From NCBI GenBank assembly GCA_035079385.1, contig JAVHKY010000083.1, forward strand, positions 744,001 to 808,000: 64,000 bases of DNA, in the 5' to 3' direction. Source of the DNA: Aspidiotus rigidus. Its lineage: Eukaryota > Arthropoda > Insecta > Hemiptera > Diaspididae. Of this stretch, positions 53,759 to 64,000 are shown piece by piece; positions within the stretch are counted from its first letter, which is position 1; each line of letters opens with the position of its first letter. Position numbers and translations under genes: made by a program. The notes below the pieces were generated by a model, which was not told where the DNA came from, made no database searches, and worked only from the letters and a program-made list of their open reading frames with translations.

Positions 53759-55384
53759 CAAGTATTTCACAGATCGATAAATTTTAGACCCTAGAGCTGG
53801 GATGACTGTCGAAATTTTTGAGTTCTCTATGTGATCGTGATTTAACTTACGGGAGTATTTTTTTGAAGAATATTTTTCGGATTATCTTTTCTCGGGTAGA
53901 ATTTATCCCAGTAGAACCGTCGTTTACAAAGGACAGCTTGGTGCATAAGTTGTAGAGTGACCTTCACTATCACTCATCCGGAAAATTTCTTTTATCCTTT
54001 ACTGATGTTATCCAAGATAGGCCCGATTTGACCAGGCCTTTCACATACAAAAGAAGAATAAAATACTATACATCTATTCTTCAGCAATTTTACGATAACG
54101 CGCGTTCTTTCTTGCACAAGGTCCCCCGAGTCGACGAGAAGAGTGAAAACTATCGCGGTCCGACTCGACTGGTTTAGCTTTTGCTCATTCCTTTTTTACG
54201 TTTCCTCGTAAAATTTATTTTAAATGTGGGAGGTTTGCTTCCTACTCTTATTAAAAGCTGTTTATTTTTCCGCTCTTTCGCAATATAATTTTTTGTTTTC
54301 ATTTCGTTCGCCGGAGTGAGTGCGAATAATCATAACGTCATGCCCGATAATTTTCTTCAATCTCGCGCGACAATAATTAAACTTTTCTCCGCGCAAATAC
54401 GTGCATGATGTATTAGGAAAAAATCGCGTATTACGAATAAGTTACTTCTGACTGCATATTGTGTATAATTTTCGAGTAAAAAACTAAAGTATTTTTACGG
54501 CGACGTTTTTATTATCGTTATTACGCTGCATACTTTTACGTTCGTGTTTAAGAGTATCGTATAATTCACGAATAAACTGTCGAAACGAGCAGAACAAAAA
54601 TTATGAATAGTACAATAACGAGGCGCCCTCAAAGATGTACCGTTATCCGAAAATTATAATGATTCATCTACGGGACGTGACATAGACGAATCGAGAAGAA
54701 ACGTGACTGATATTGTCAAAATTTTCGTAATAAATTTCAGGTAAGTCTTTTTAGGCAATAAATATTAACAACGTCTGAAATCACCAATATAAGCCTAGAA
54801 TAGTGATGAGATTTTCACTATCTGTTGTCAACATTTTCAAGGCCGGAGCCCTGTAATGAATGGGGAATTCAAACGATTCCAAAACTAAACTCTACACCTT
54901 CGAGATAATTTTGCGAGCTACTGTATGAATATGAAGCGAGGGCTCTGGATGAAGACCACTGGTCTCAAAGCTCTTCGAAGATCAAAAGAATGAAGTTTTC
55001 TTATGACGGTTTGTATATTGTCTAATGTGGCGAAGCTGAGGACACAGGTACCAAAGCACGGAAACCTAAAATTTCTTCACGTCCCCAAAGTACGTCAAAT
55101 TCACTGATGAAGTCATCAACCCGTGACGGTTTTCTCAGGAGTAGTCTCAGAAAAACTGACAAGCGTTAACAAACCGTGTGGGTTTTTCCAATAGTAGTAC
55201 CAATCTCAAAAGCATATAAAATGCTAAAACCATCAAAACCCGTTTTATGAGTCAAATTGGTTTTGGTCTCGAGAATTTAAGGACGCTTAAACCTAGGATA
55301 AAACTAGTATTAAGGAGGCCTAGACCTACTACGTGCGTAGGATAAAATAGGACGTCATCAGTGACCTTGAACTATTTTACGGAC
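53759..55384. other. No gene seen
   Basis: Short ORFs only and no recognised motif. Confidence 0.45.
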
Positions 55385-56611
55385 TTTGAAATATATAGCT
55401 CGAGAATAAAAATATTTCAAAGTTACACTCCCATCATATTTGTATATAGCTCGAAAATGGGAATTTTTCTAAGTCTCGCTCCCACCACATAGCTCAAGAG
55501 TCGAAATTTGTCCAAGTCCCTCTCCTATCATATTATATAGCTCGGAGGTTGAAATTCTTACAAGTCCCAGTTTTATAAGCTTCTATTTTATATTGATATT
55601 AATATTTTAAAATAAATTTTACATTATAAATTTAAAAAGTTATGAATAATATTATTTTGAAAAAATAAAGATCTTATTTAAATTTTATATTGAAAATATA
55701 ATGTTTTATAATAATGATTATATTGATAATTAAAATTAATAAAAAATTTATATCATAGAATATATAATTTGAATTATTTTTAACATTAATTTTAATGATT
55801 TTTGTTATAATAAGTAAATTTTTTATAGTTGGAGTATATTTTGTTTTTCAATATTTAAATTTTTTAATTTAAAATGAATTTAATATTATTTAATAATTAG
55901 TATTTTTTATTATAGGAATTCAATATTACTTGTTTTGGATGTTAAAAAATTGAACCCATCATAATATAGGTTGAAAGTGGGAATTTTTTTTACGTCCTCC
56001 TCCCATCATAATTATATAGCTTAGAGGTCAAAATTCTTCCAAGTCCCAGTTTTATAAACTTTTATTTTATATTGATATTAATATTTTCAAATAAATTTCA
56101 AAGTATAAATTTAGAAAGTTATAAATAATATTATTTTGGAAAAATAAAGATCTTATTTGAATTTTATATTGAAAATATAATGTTTTATAATATTTATTAT
56201 ATTATTTATCAGAACAAATTTATAAAAAATTTATATTATTATAGAATATATAATTTGAATATTATTTTTAACATTAAATTTAATGGTTTTTGTTATATGT
56301 AATAAGTAAATTTTTTATAGTTGGAGAGTATTTTATTTTTCGATATTAAAATTTTTTAAATTTAAAGTGAATTGAATATTAATATTTAATTAGTATTTTC
56401 TGTTATAGAATTTTAATATTATTTATTTTTAATATTAGAAAATTAATGCAATCATACATAGCTCGAGAGTCGAAATTCTTCCAAGTCCCACTCCCATCAT
56501 AGCTCAAAAGTGGAAATTTTTTCAAGTACCCTTCCCACCATGTATAGTTTGAGAGTCAAAATTTTTCAAAGTCCCTCTCCTATCATATTATATTGCTCGG
56601 AGGTCGAAATT

Positions 56612-56660
56612 GAAGCACTGCGTGGAAAAGGGGCCTCCGTAGACTTGGGCCCTTTTTCCA
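56612..56660 (+). repeat. Half copy of the 77-bp hairpin element
   Basis: GAAGCACTGCGTGGAAAAGG and CCTCCGT match the left arm of 26008-26084, again preceded by AATT. The right arm is decayed. Confidence 0.7.
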
Positions 56661-57384
56661 AAAAGTGGTTTATTGTTTTATTCTTTATTTCTTTATTAGG
56701 TAATTTACAAGCTGCTAGCAGCCTGACTTCAGGGCTATGAGCTCGGCAAAATTTTATAGTGTTTACATGCGTGAGAGGAAGTTTGCTTGTTGTAGAAACT
56801 TGAATATAATTATGTTGGGGATGGAATGAAATTCATCTGATAGTGCCTTTGTGTGGTTTTGAGGGAGGGATGAGGTTGCGGAGTTGCGACAAGTCGAGGC
56901 AGCAGAAGATATGTTGAACGGATAGGGGGGTTCAGATTGGCCACGAGGGCATGAGAGAGGAGCGACCTGAGCGTGAGGAGAGGAAAGAGCGGTTGACTGA
57001 TGGGTCATGGGTAGCTAGTTTAGGTCCTTTGTTTCCATTTTCGTTTCCTGGGATACCCTCGTGACCAAGTACCTAGATGAAGAATTATGGGATGAGGATT
57101 AGTGTGGAAGGTAGTAATGAGAGTGTGTCTAAGATTAATGAGTGGGTGATACGAGATGCGGTTAGATAAGGCGTCAAGTGATGATAGGGAATCGGAAATG
57201 ACCAAAAATGGGTTGAGGGGAAGACGGGAGGGTAGGTTGGTTAGGATGTGTTCTAAACAGCTAAAGATTGCTTGTAATTCAGTGATGAAAACGAATGCGG
57301 TGTTGCGGTGTCGGTGAGAGATTGTGATGTGACCTATTAAAAATGCGAAGCCGGTTTTGTTTTGGTGTTTAGATCCTTCGGGTA
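56661..57384 (-). pseudogene. Jockey-type LINE fragment (RNase H to 3' end)
   Basis: Same family as 28027-30426: the 3' UTR shares CTAGCAGCCTG and CAGGGCTATGAGCTCGGC. The minus strand shows VISDSLSSLDALSN (RNase H) at about 57200 and a damaged knuckle at 56763-57008. AATAAA repeats lie near the minus-strand 3' end. Confidence 0.75.
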
Positions 57385-57476
57385 TAAATTTTTATTTCAT
57401 ATTGATAATATTTTAAATTAAATTTTCAATCATAAATTTAAAAAGTTATAAATGATATTCTTTTGAAAAAATAAAA

Positions 57477-57850
57477 TCCAGCATTAACCATTTTAACTAT
57501 TCACAATAACTGTATACTCTCTTTTTTTTTAATACGGTGTAAGACGAGGCAAGGCCTAGTAGCCACCCTCTACTCCAACGTCTCTTTTTTTTTCTCCCTC
57601 CCCCCCTTAATTCTTAAAAAATTTTTCTTCCAAGTTTTGCTATTATTACTATTTTAAAAAAAAAAACTTCCCATTTTTTTTCTTTCTTTATTTCTTTACG
57701 TCTTTTTTTTCCCCTTTTTTTCTATTACTATTATTATTTTTTTTTTCATTTTTTATTTTTTTGCAGTTGTTACTGTTATTGTTTGTACTTACATTCTGTT
57801 CTTATGTTTTGTTATATTATTTTCTGGTTGGAATGAATAAAAAAAAAGAT
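57477..57850 (+). mobile_element. LINE 3' end inserted in an AT-rich unit
   Basis: Interrupts the third AT-rich unit between GAAAAAATAAA and GATCTTAC, which are joined in the other units. It carries GACGAGGCAAGGCCTAGTAG, shared with 20617, a T-rich body, and a closing GAATGAATAAAAAAAAA. Non-coding 3' end only. Confidence 0.7.
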
Positions 57851-58225
57851 CTTACTTAAATTTTATATTGAAAATATAATGTTTTATAATATTATATTTA
57901 TTATTAAAATTAATAAAAAATTTATATTATAAAATATATAATTTGAATTATTTTTAACATTAAATTTAGTGACTTTTGTTATATTAAGTAAATTTTTTAT
58001 AGTCAGAGTATATTTAATTTTTTTATAATTATTTAAATTTTTTAAATTTAAAATGAATTCAATATTTTTTAATAATTAGTATTTTTTACTTTGGAATTTT
58101 AATATTATTTATTTTTTATTTTAAAAAATTAATCCCATCATATATAGCTTGAAAGTGGGAATTTTTCTTATAGTTCTCCTCCCACCATATATAGCTCGAG
58201 AGTCGAAATTTTTCTAGTCCCAATT

Positions 58226-59352
58226 TACATCAAGGTTACGGATGACGTCATCAAACGTGATGAAAATTGTTACTATTTTTCCAGGAGTAGTCCGAGTTAA
58301 AAAAACCGTCAAAAAACTGTGATATCTTTTTCTGACAATTTTTATAATATTGTATCTGAGCCTAGTATAATGAAGCGAAGGATACAAGTCACAGAAGACT
58401 TTACCTCGAGTAGGTCAAGGTCACTGATGAAGTCATCAAACGTGACAAAAGAATGTGACGGTGTTTCGAGGAGTAACTCCAGTCTTATAACAAACATATT
58501 ATGAAAAGCGTTCATATGCAAGGTCAAGGTGCTTAGCTCCCGGAGTATCAAGACTCGAAATCAAAATACTCCCTCCTTGTGACTTTAATTTTATTATGGC
58601 ACACAGTTCGAAATACTCGTATGTCTATCGTCTCTAGATCGAGCTTGGAATTGGTCATTGTCCTGCAGGATACAGATCCAGTTCAAAGGTTTCAAATTTT
58701 CCAAGACCGCGTTCTTCATAGTACTTGCACCTTGAAATTTCTCCAAATCATTCGTCCCTCTAGTACAGCTGGAGAATGGTTTTTCTCGGGTTCCCTTGAT
58801 CGGATAATCGTCAAAAATTTCTTCATTTCGGGGTTTACGCGAGATCGAAATTTGAAATTTCAACTGTGGATCTACCTATTTGAAAGAAATTACTTGGGAA
58901 AAAATTGCTCGTGATTTTCCCTTCGAGAAAAAAATAATTGAATCATGGATGTGTCTTTTCCTCAGATGCCCATCAATGTAGCTCGAAAATTTCAAAGTCC
59001 ATCTCTCTCCTCCCTTCTTTTCAGCCTAGCATACCCGTAATAACCTGTATAGCTATTTACCAAATCATACTCTTAGCTCGATGGTAGAAAATATTGTAAA
59101 TCCGCTCGGAAAATTTTAATTTTTCCCAGTTTTTAAAGTAATTTTCATGACGTCATAAGATCGTGAAGTCATTTTCTTCTTACAATATCACGTAATTTTA
59201 AGACGCATTCAGAATGACCCCAGCCTTAAGACAAATTCTTGACAAAATATCTACCATCCGCCGTTCTTTTGGCAAATTGTGGTTCCAGGAAGGATAGGGC
59301 TTTGACCTCCTGTAAGACTTGGGAAAAATGTCCAAAAGTTACTACTCGTATA
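58226..59352. other. No gene seen
   Basis: Short ORFs only. TGACGTCA at about 58244 and 59149. Confidence 0.45.
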
Positions 59353-59587
59353 TGTTAGAGTGTGTAGTATAGACAGCCGTGTCCGTCCGCGGCTAGCAGC
59401 GCGTTCCCTTCTCTTACCGTTCAGCAGTACTCGCTGCTCTCGCGTACGCTCGTACGTCAGTCGTATTCGTGCACGCTATCGTGCATGTTCACGCGCTGCC
59501 TCTGTAGATTCCCGATCATCTCGGGTTAACCCTTTCTATTGTTCCCTAGTGGGGAATGATCACGAGATGGGCTCAAGCCCTCTAACA
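59353..59587 (+). repeat. 5' LTR (235 bp)
   Basis: Begins TGTTAGAG and ends CTCTAACA, an 8-bp inverted pair of TG..CA type. GC-rich compared with its surroundings. Confidence 0.88.
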
Positions 59588-59597
59588 TGGTAGCAGA
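59588..59597 (+). promoter_or_regulatory. Primer-binding site for initiator tRNA-Met 3' end
   Basis: TGGTAGCAGA directly follows the LTR. It is complementary to the last ten bases, CCA included, of insect initiator tRNA-Met; the match ends there. Confidence 0.7.
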
Positions 59598-62113
59598 CCG
59601 ATTTGGTGAGGTCTACCAGCTTTAAATTTGAGTTAATCACATAATACGTGAACTCAATAATTCAATACTAAAATCATACGATTGGCGGGGAGCTATCGAA
59701 TATCTTCGCTCCCATATTATTTTAAAAACATTGGAAAAAATCTGCTTTCGCAGATAAGTACATTGTTTTCCGACTCATGTACAATGAGTTCCTACCAATC
59801 CACGAATTTGGCATGTTTGCTAACGTGAAGGAATATTTAATAGCGCTAAATGATCATTTCTTTCAACTTCGTCTTCTAATAAAAGACTAAAATTAATCGG
59901 GCATGATAACGCATCCGACTACATTGCATTTCGCCGAATACTATCATGATGAATATGGTACCTGCGGTTTATGCCTTTATTCCGTATCTATCACGGAAAT
60001 GTGAAATTCGAATAGAGTATTTCTCTTCGGCCGTATGATTTTCGTCTTTTTCTCTAAAGAGGTCGGTTCTCCTAGCCTACTTCACCGGTGGCCACCAATT
60101 TCGGAGAGGCTATGTGAGAAACGAACTCAAGAGACTGCATGCAAGGTGTAATTAATATTTTATTCACCTACTTAACTAGCTAGCTTTCTTCGAAGTGCAC
60201 CATTTTCCGTTTTACAAAGTCTCCTATGTCAGTCACTTTGAAGTTTTTCCGGAAACCAAAAGTCCAATCAATCTCCCCAGACCGGTCATTGCCGTGGGTT
60301 CGATGCCTCTCAACGAATGCTCAGCCACGATGAGGAACATCACTTAGAAGGAAATGGCAAAGATTTACTTCAACCAGCGAAAAGGAGACTCGCGTTAGCT
60401 CGGCTCTTCGTATAGCGGTATTGTTCTTGGACTTCTTCAATATCTCCATTGTGACGAGCGGTTGAAATCCTCTAAGTTGGTGAGTCCGATCTAAAACTTT
60501 ATTATCGACGAGAATCAAGTTGGAAGTGTGCGATCCAACTTTCGGTTGTGTTTATTTATTTAAGAACCGAATAAATAATCGATATTCGATTTCTCGTGGA
60601 AACAAACAAGGCGGGGAGTAACCTTGATACCACGAATATGCCATTTTTATCTGCTTTCGAACGTTTTCGAATGAACTTTATTACGGACAAATTATTTCCG
60701 ATTAGTAATTGATGAGACGAAAGATCGTCATATTCGAAATTTAACAACCCGATTTTACGCGGGCTTCGAAAATATTCTATTTCATCATATTGCATCGTTC
60801 GAAGGCAGCGCCGTATCGCTCGGCGTGGTCGGTGGTAGATCGCACGTGTTACTTTTTCATATTTTTGTTGGTCCATATTGCGTCGTCAACCTGCTTAAAA
60901 TACTACTCTAGAGCATTCGTCATGCAATCAGCTAAACTGCTGAAGACAAGAATTTCGGCGACTTCCTGTCAGCCACTGTGTTTCTTATCACTTTTTAATA
61001 ATGGAAAAGTATTGACGCGACCAACCATATCTACCCCGCCCCTATTCTCTGCTCTGCCCTCAAATCTGCGGCATACATCATACTCCTCGATATCAGCGGA
61101 ATTCTGCGTAAAAACAAAAAGCCAGCGAAGCTCGATGGTGTTCGATTATATTCTTTTGTCAAGCCTCATAAAACCTAAAAATTTTATCACCTAGCAGCTG
61201 CTGACATTCGCTACTATTTCTCCGAATTCTTACCCACGGAAATCACGAGCTCCACCACGTGTCGAAGACATTACGTCATCTTTTCTGTGCCTTCCCGAGT
61301 TGAGTATTTTACTCTTCAACTGGCTTCATCGCTTTGTGAATGGCCTTCGTATGTTTCACCAGTAACCTAAATATCGTGACGCATCTTAAATCCGAACGAC
61401 TTATTCAATATTGTCGTAACTTTTGCGAATTCATTCCTCGCCTCTTTTGCGATTTGTTTTTCTCATTAGAGATAACGCCTTACGGGCGTTTGTTATTTTT
61501 GAGTGCGTCTTTACGTACTTGTACTTTACCTCGTGAAAACTCGTCCTCTTTTCGTCCAAAGTGCTATAATTGATAGTGCTGCATTATCATATTTTACCAC
61601 TCAGACGAACATCAATATTTTCGGTTCGTCTTTATCACTTCATTTTGCTATCTTTGTGTGTGTGTGTGTGTGCCCGCTTTCTCAGTGGCATTTCTCTGTT
61701 TGTCGCACCTAATATGCGTATTGCTCTTGCAATTTCATCCGTTCATCACTTCCCTATAATTTCTCCTTTCTAGTCATCAGTGATTACCCTTTCTTTTCAT
61801 CTGCAATTATCCTTATTGCAAATATCATTGGAAAAACGACCCACTATCGATTAAAAATGTTATCAATTCGCTTGAACGTAATCCCGCTCCCTTACTTTCT
61901 TCTCATTCTTATCGTCCTTATTTATTTATACATTGCATTTATCGTAATGTATTGCGTCTCAACATCGACACGGAGCTTATAAATGGATTATTGTCTTCTC
62001 AATTGTCTCTTGTCTCCCAGTGAGTGCCCCACTCTCTTTTTAGAGTGTATGAAGTCGAAAATTTACTTTCGATGGTGATATCGATAATATTATGTAAAAT
62101 AATTCGCAGAAAA
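59598..62113. other. Leader region with no recognised gene
   Basis: Holds minus ORFs of 65 and 106 codons (60321-60518, 60556-60876) and plus ORFs up to 134 codons that I cannot assign. A (TG)n run lies at 61655-61672. An older insert in the leader is possible. Confidence 0.4.
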
Positions 62114-63832
62114 ATGAATGACCCTTCAAAATTTAATGATTCCGCGGAGGAGGACAGTATTTTGAATTATACCGATTCTTAAAGTTTTAAAGAGCAGATT
62201 TCATCGCCTACTGAGGTTACTGCACCTAGCGCTTTGCGCAAAGACACAACAAAGCCTGAAAGTGACCCTGTTAATCAACCTAAAGTGCAATGTCACCAGG
62301 AAAACTCTCACGCCTCTGCTGAAAAGAAACGTAATTCATCACCAGTCTAATAGAAATCCGTCACGGGAGAAACCTTCTTGTAAGGAGGCACCTCCCAGCA
62401 AAAATAAGAAGCACGGAGATGTATTTACGAGTTCTAGGGCGAAAGCTCATAAAAATGCTCCGCATTTCGAAAGTGTAAATTTGATTAAACCTCAAAGTAA
62501 AAAGTTATAATCAATTTGAAAGTAAAACATACCTCCTTGTCTTCTTTCTCTCACGTTCCCACATCTACATCTCAATTTAATATGAACTCTTTTTCTTCCC
62601 CAGCTCCTAATTGGTCTGAGGAGCAGAATCCTCCTCAGTAGACTGAGGCACAGGTATGGTAGGTGTTTCAAGAGTTGGTGAGTCCTTTATTTCATCATTT
62701 TCATGTCTTACTCGAGAGAGTGAAACAAATTTTAAAGAGGCAAGAGCCTCCTCGATTTTTGACAGCAATTCAGGCTTTATAAACTTTGTCTGATGGCATG
62801 CCATTGAAACTGCCACCATCGATACCAACTTACTCACCACCTCCCCCCGTTCCAAAGCGCCGATACAACCCAAAACCCGTGGTTGTTCGTTATCTAAGAA
62901 AATCATGAGACTCTTCCTGCAAAATTTCAACTAATTCTCTTCCACCGCCCAAGAATGGGCAAGCTCAAGTTGAGCCGATGAATACGTCATCTCCGGCATT
63001 TTTTTTTGCCATCAAGTAATCAGGCATCGTCAAATGCTGCACCGCAGCCAATTACCATCTGTGAGTTTAATAATAGTTTACTTACTTTAAAATTTTCTCA
63101 ACTGGCCGCTAATGTTGTTTTGGGCAAAGGGATTGGTTTTGAGACTTGGAAACAGTATTTATATTATACCCTGCAGGCTTCAGAGCTATTACACATCATC
63201 CTCCCCCACGAACAATAATACGATTCTTGCTCTCCATAAAATCAGATTTCCTGAGATAATTGCTCAACGACTCTCGGTGAGTGACTTGAATAAAATATCG
63301 CATATATAATCAATCTAATTGAAGTCATGCAGACTCTAGAGAGTCAAAAACGTCCCGGCTATTCCGGGAAAGGCGATACTGAGCTCAGAGAGCTTATGAA
63401 TATGCAATATCTCTCCCTTAAAGTAAATCCGCAGTCGTATGTTACGATTTAAAAAAAAAAAAAAAAGTTTCCGACATTTGCGACAGTACGTTTAATCTTT
63501 CGGATGAAATAGTCTCAAGTCGCTTTTAAGAATCTGTGATGCAGATTATCCCAGCAATAGTACAATACGCCCATCAATATAAACTGATTTATAATAATTC
63601 ACAAAAAGTTCCTCATTCTCATGTTTGCGAATTGTTTATTTCAATGGCTCACGCCAAGGGCCGCAATTTAGAAAGAAAACCTTATCAATCCTTTATACCG
63701 CAAGGACCAAAAAGGGGGTTTAATTCGAGAGATTCGAAACCCACATTTAATAAAAATATCAATAATGGTAATAGACCACATAATCGGCCACAAAACAATA
63801 CAAATAACTGTTCTTCTTGGTGGAGTGTGTAG
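62114..63832 (+). pseudogene. Decayed gag
   Basis: The ATG at 62114 opens a low-complexity N-terminal part that meets TAA at 62180 after 22 codons, then shifts frame near 62345. A proline-rich stretch follows (62560-62990). 63006-63218 includes FETWKQYLYYTLQASELLHI, which resembles the Copia-type gag core. A poly(A) run at 63451-63465 marks another break. The end (63536-63832) is rich in Asn, Arg and Pro, as in nucleocapsid linkers, and a lone Cys appears just before the LTR, where a zinc knuckle would be expected. Confidence 0.55.
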
Positions 63833-64000
63833 TATAGACAGCCGTGTCCGTCCGCGGCTAGCAGCGCGTTCCCTTCTCTTACCGTTCAGCAGTACTCGCG
63901 GCTCTCGCGTACGCTCGTACGTCAGTCGTATTCGTGCACGCTATCGTGCATGTTCACGCGCTGCCTCTGTAGATTCCCGATCATCTCGGGTTAACCCTTT
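63818..64000 (+). repeat. 3' LTR, truncated by the window edge
   Basis: Matches 59353-59535. Close identity starts at GAGTGTGTAG (63823); the first bases read TGGTG where the 5' LTR has TGTTA. One further mismatch (T to G near 63900). Confidence 0.85.

Larger units (their letters stand above)
55385..58225. repeat. Satellite region: AT-rich ~400-bp units between 45-bp repeats
   Basis: AT-rich units at 55564-55970 and 56040-56455 are close copies about 476 bp apart. A third is split at 57385-57476 and 57850-58135. Shared text includes TTTTATATTGATATTAATAT and AATATAATGTTTTATAAT. Between them lie clusters of the 45-bp repeat (55385-55560, 55960-56045, 56455-56610, 58135-58225). Two LINE ends and half a hairpin element break the third unit. 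Confidence 0.82.
59353..64000 (+). mobile_element. LTR retrotransposon with gag only, running off the window
   Basis: Two LTR copies in the same orientation differ at one base over the shared ~178 bp. A primer site follows the left LTR, and a decayed gag lies before the right LTR. No protease, RT or integrase is present. The right LTR begins inside gag without a polypurine tract, so pol seems to have been removed by deletion. The 2.5 kb between primer site and gag is unusually long. Confidence 0.82.

Noticed and set aside
60321..60518. Minus ORF with a basic stretch that recalls BEL gag
   Set aside because: The likeness is only a short run of charged residues, and it lies opposite to the sense of the LTR element.

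Overview
The window is eukaryotic and reads as a transposon-dense, AT-rich stretch of an invertebrate genome, most likely an insect or other arthropod. The evidence is the mix of element families: Penelope-like elements with an RT plus GIY-YIG endonuclease, a Copia retrotransposon whose primer site matches the middle of initiator tRNA-Met (as in Drosophila copia), R1-clade and Jockey-type non-LTR retrotransposons, a hAT element with a BED finger, and a MULE element with a FLYWCH finger. I cannot name the species. I see no bacterial genes, no operons, no CRISPR, no rRNA and no convincing tRNA. No ordinary host gene is clear; the best hint is a frameshifted coding tail at the left edge (6-490) followed by AATAAA.

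Layout. 1-1.2 kb: possible 3' end of a gene, then four TGACGTCA sites. 1.2-4.5 kb: two inverted, abutting copies of one Penelope-like element (PLE1) sharing the same stop codon; the left copy carries a 423-bp solo LTR with a 4-bp target duplication. 4.8-8.9 kb: an interspersed repeat, an R1-clade relic, and unassigned sequence. 8.9-13.4 kb: a young Copia element with 147-bp LTRs inside a second copy of that repeat. 13.5-22.5 kb: LINE scraps, 45-bp repeats, and two unrecognised ORFs. 22.5-30.6 kb: a nest holding a TCCTCAT-rich foldback element, a decayed Penelope piece, and a second, better kept Penelope-like element (PLE2) split by a tandem-repeat insert (which itself took a 77-bp hairpin element) and by a 5'-truncated Jockey-type LINE.

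30.6-34 kb looks empty. 34-35.7 kb: a 33-bp minisatellite. 36.3-37.7 kb: a deleted MULE element with FLYWCH finger and CCCGAA-rich inverted ends. 37.8-38.6 kb: a ~150-bp satellite. 39.6-41 kb: two nested inverted-repeat elements with ACTAGT-rich and CCTCC-rich ends. 45.6-46.2 kb: a complete 614-bp hAT element encoding only a BED finger. 46.2-47.9 kb: an R1-type 3' end with poly(A), then a second block of the 33-bp minisatellite. 48.2-53.2 kb: a 17-bp minisatellite with a ~1.79-kb internal duplication, flanked by ~310-bp direct repeats. 55.4-58.2 kb: alternating AT-rich ~400-bp repeats and 45-bp repeats, broken by two LINE 3' ends. 59.35 kb to the window end: an LTR element with a decayed gag and no pol.

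The genes here do not form a pathway; they are independent mobile elements whose nesting gives an order of events. Several inserts have empty-site evidence inside the window (Copia, solo LTR, hairpin element, the PLE2 insert). The most distinctive features are the small elements whose ends are built from a private short motif, the BED-only hAT element, the MULE element whose ends repeat TTCNNGAA, and the large minisatellite enclosed by direct repeats.
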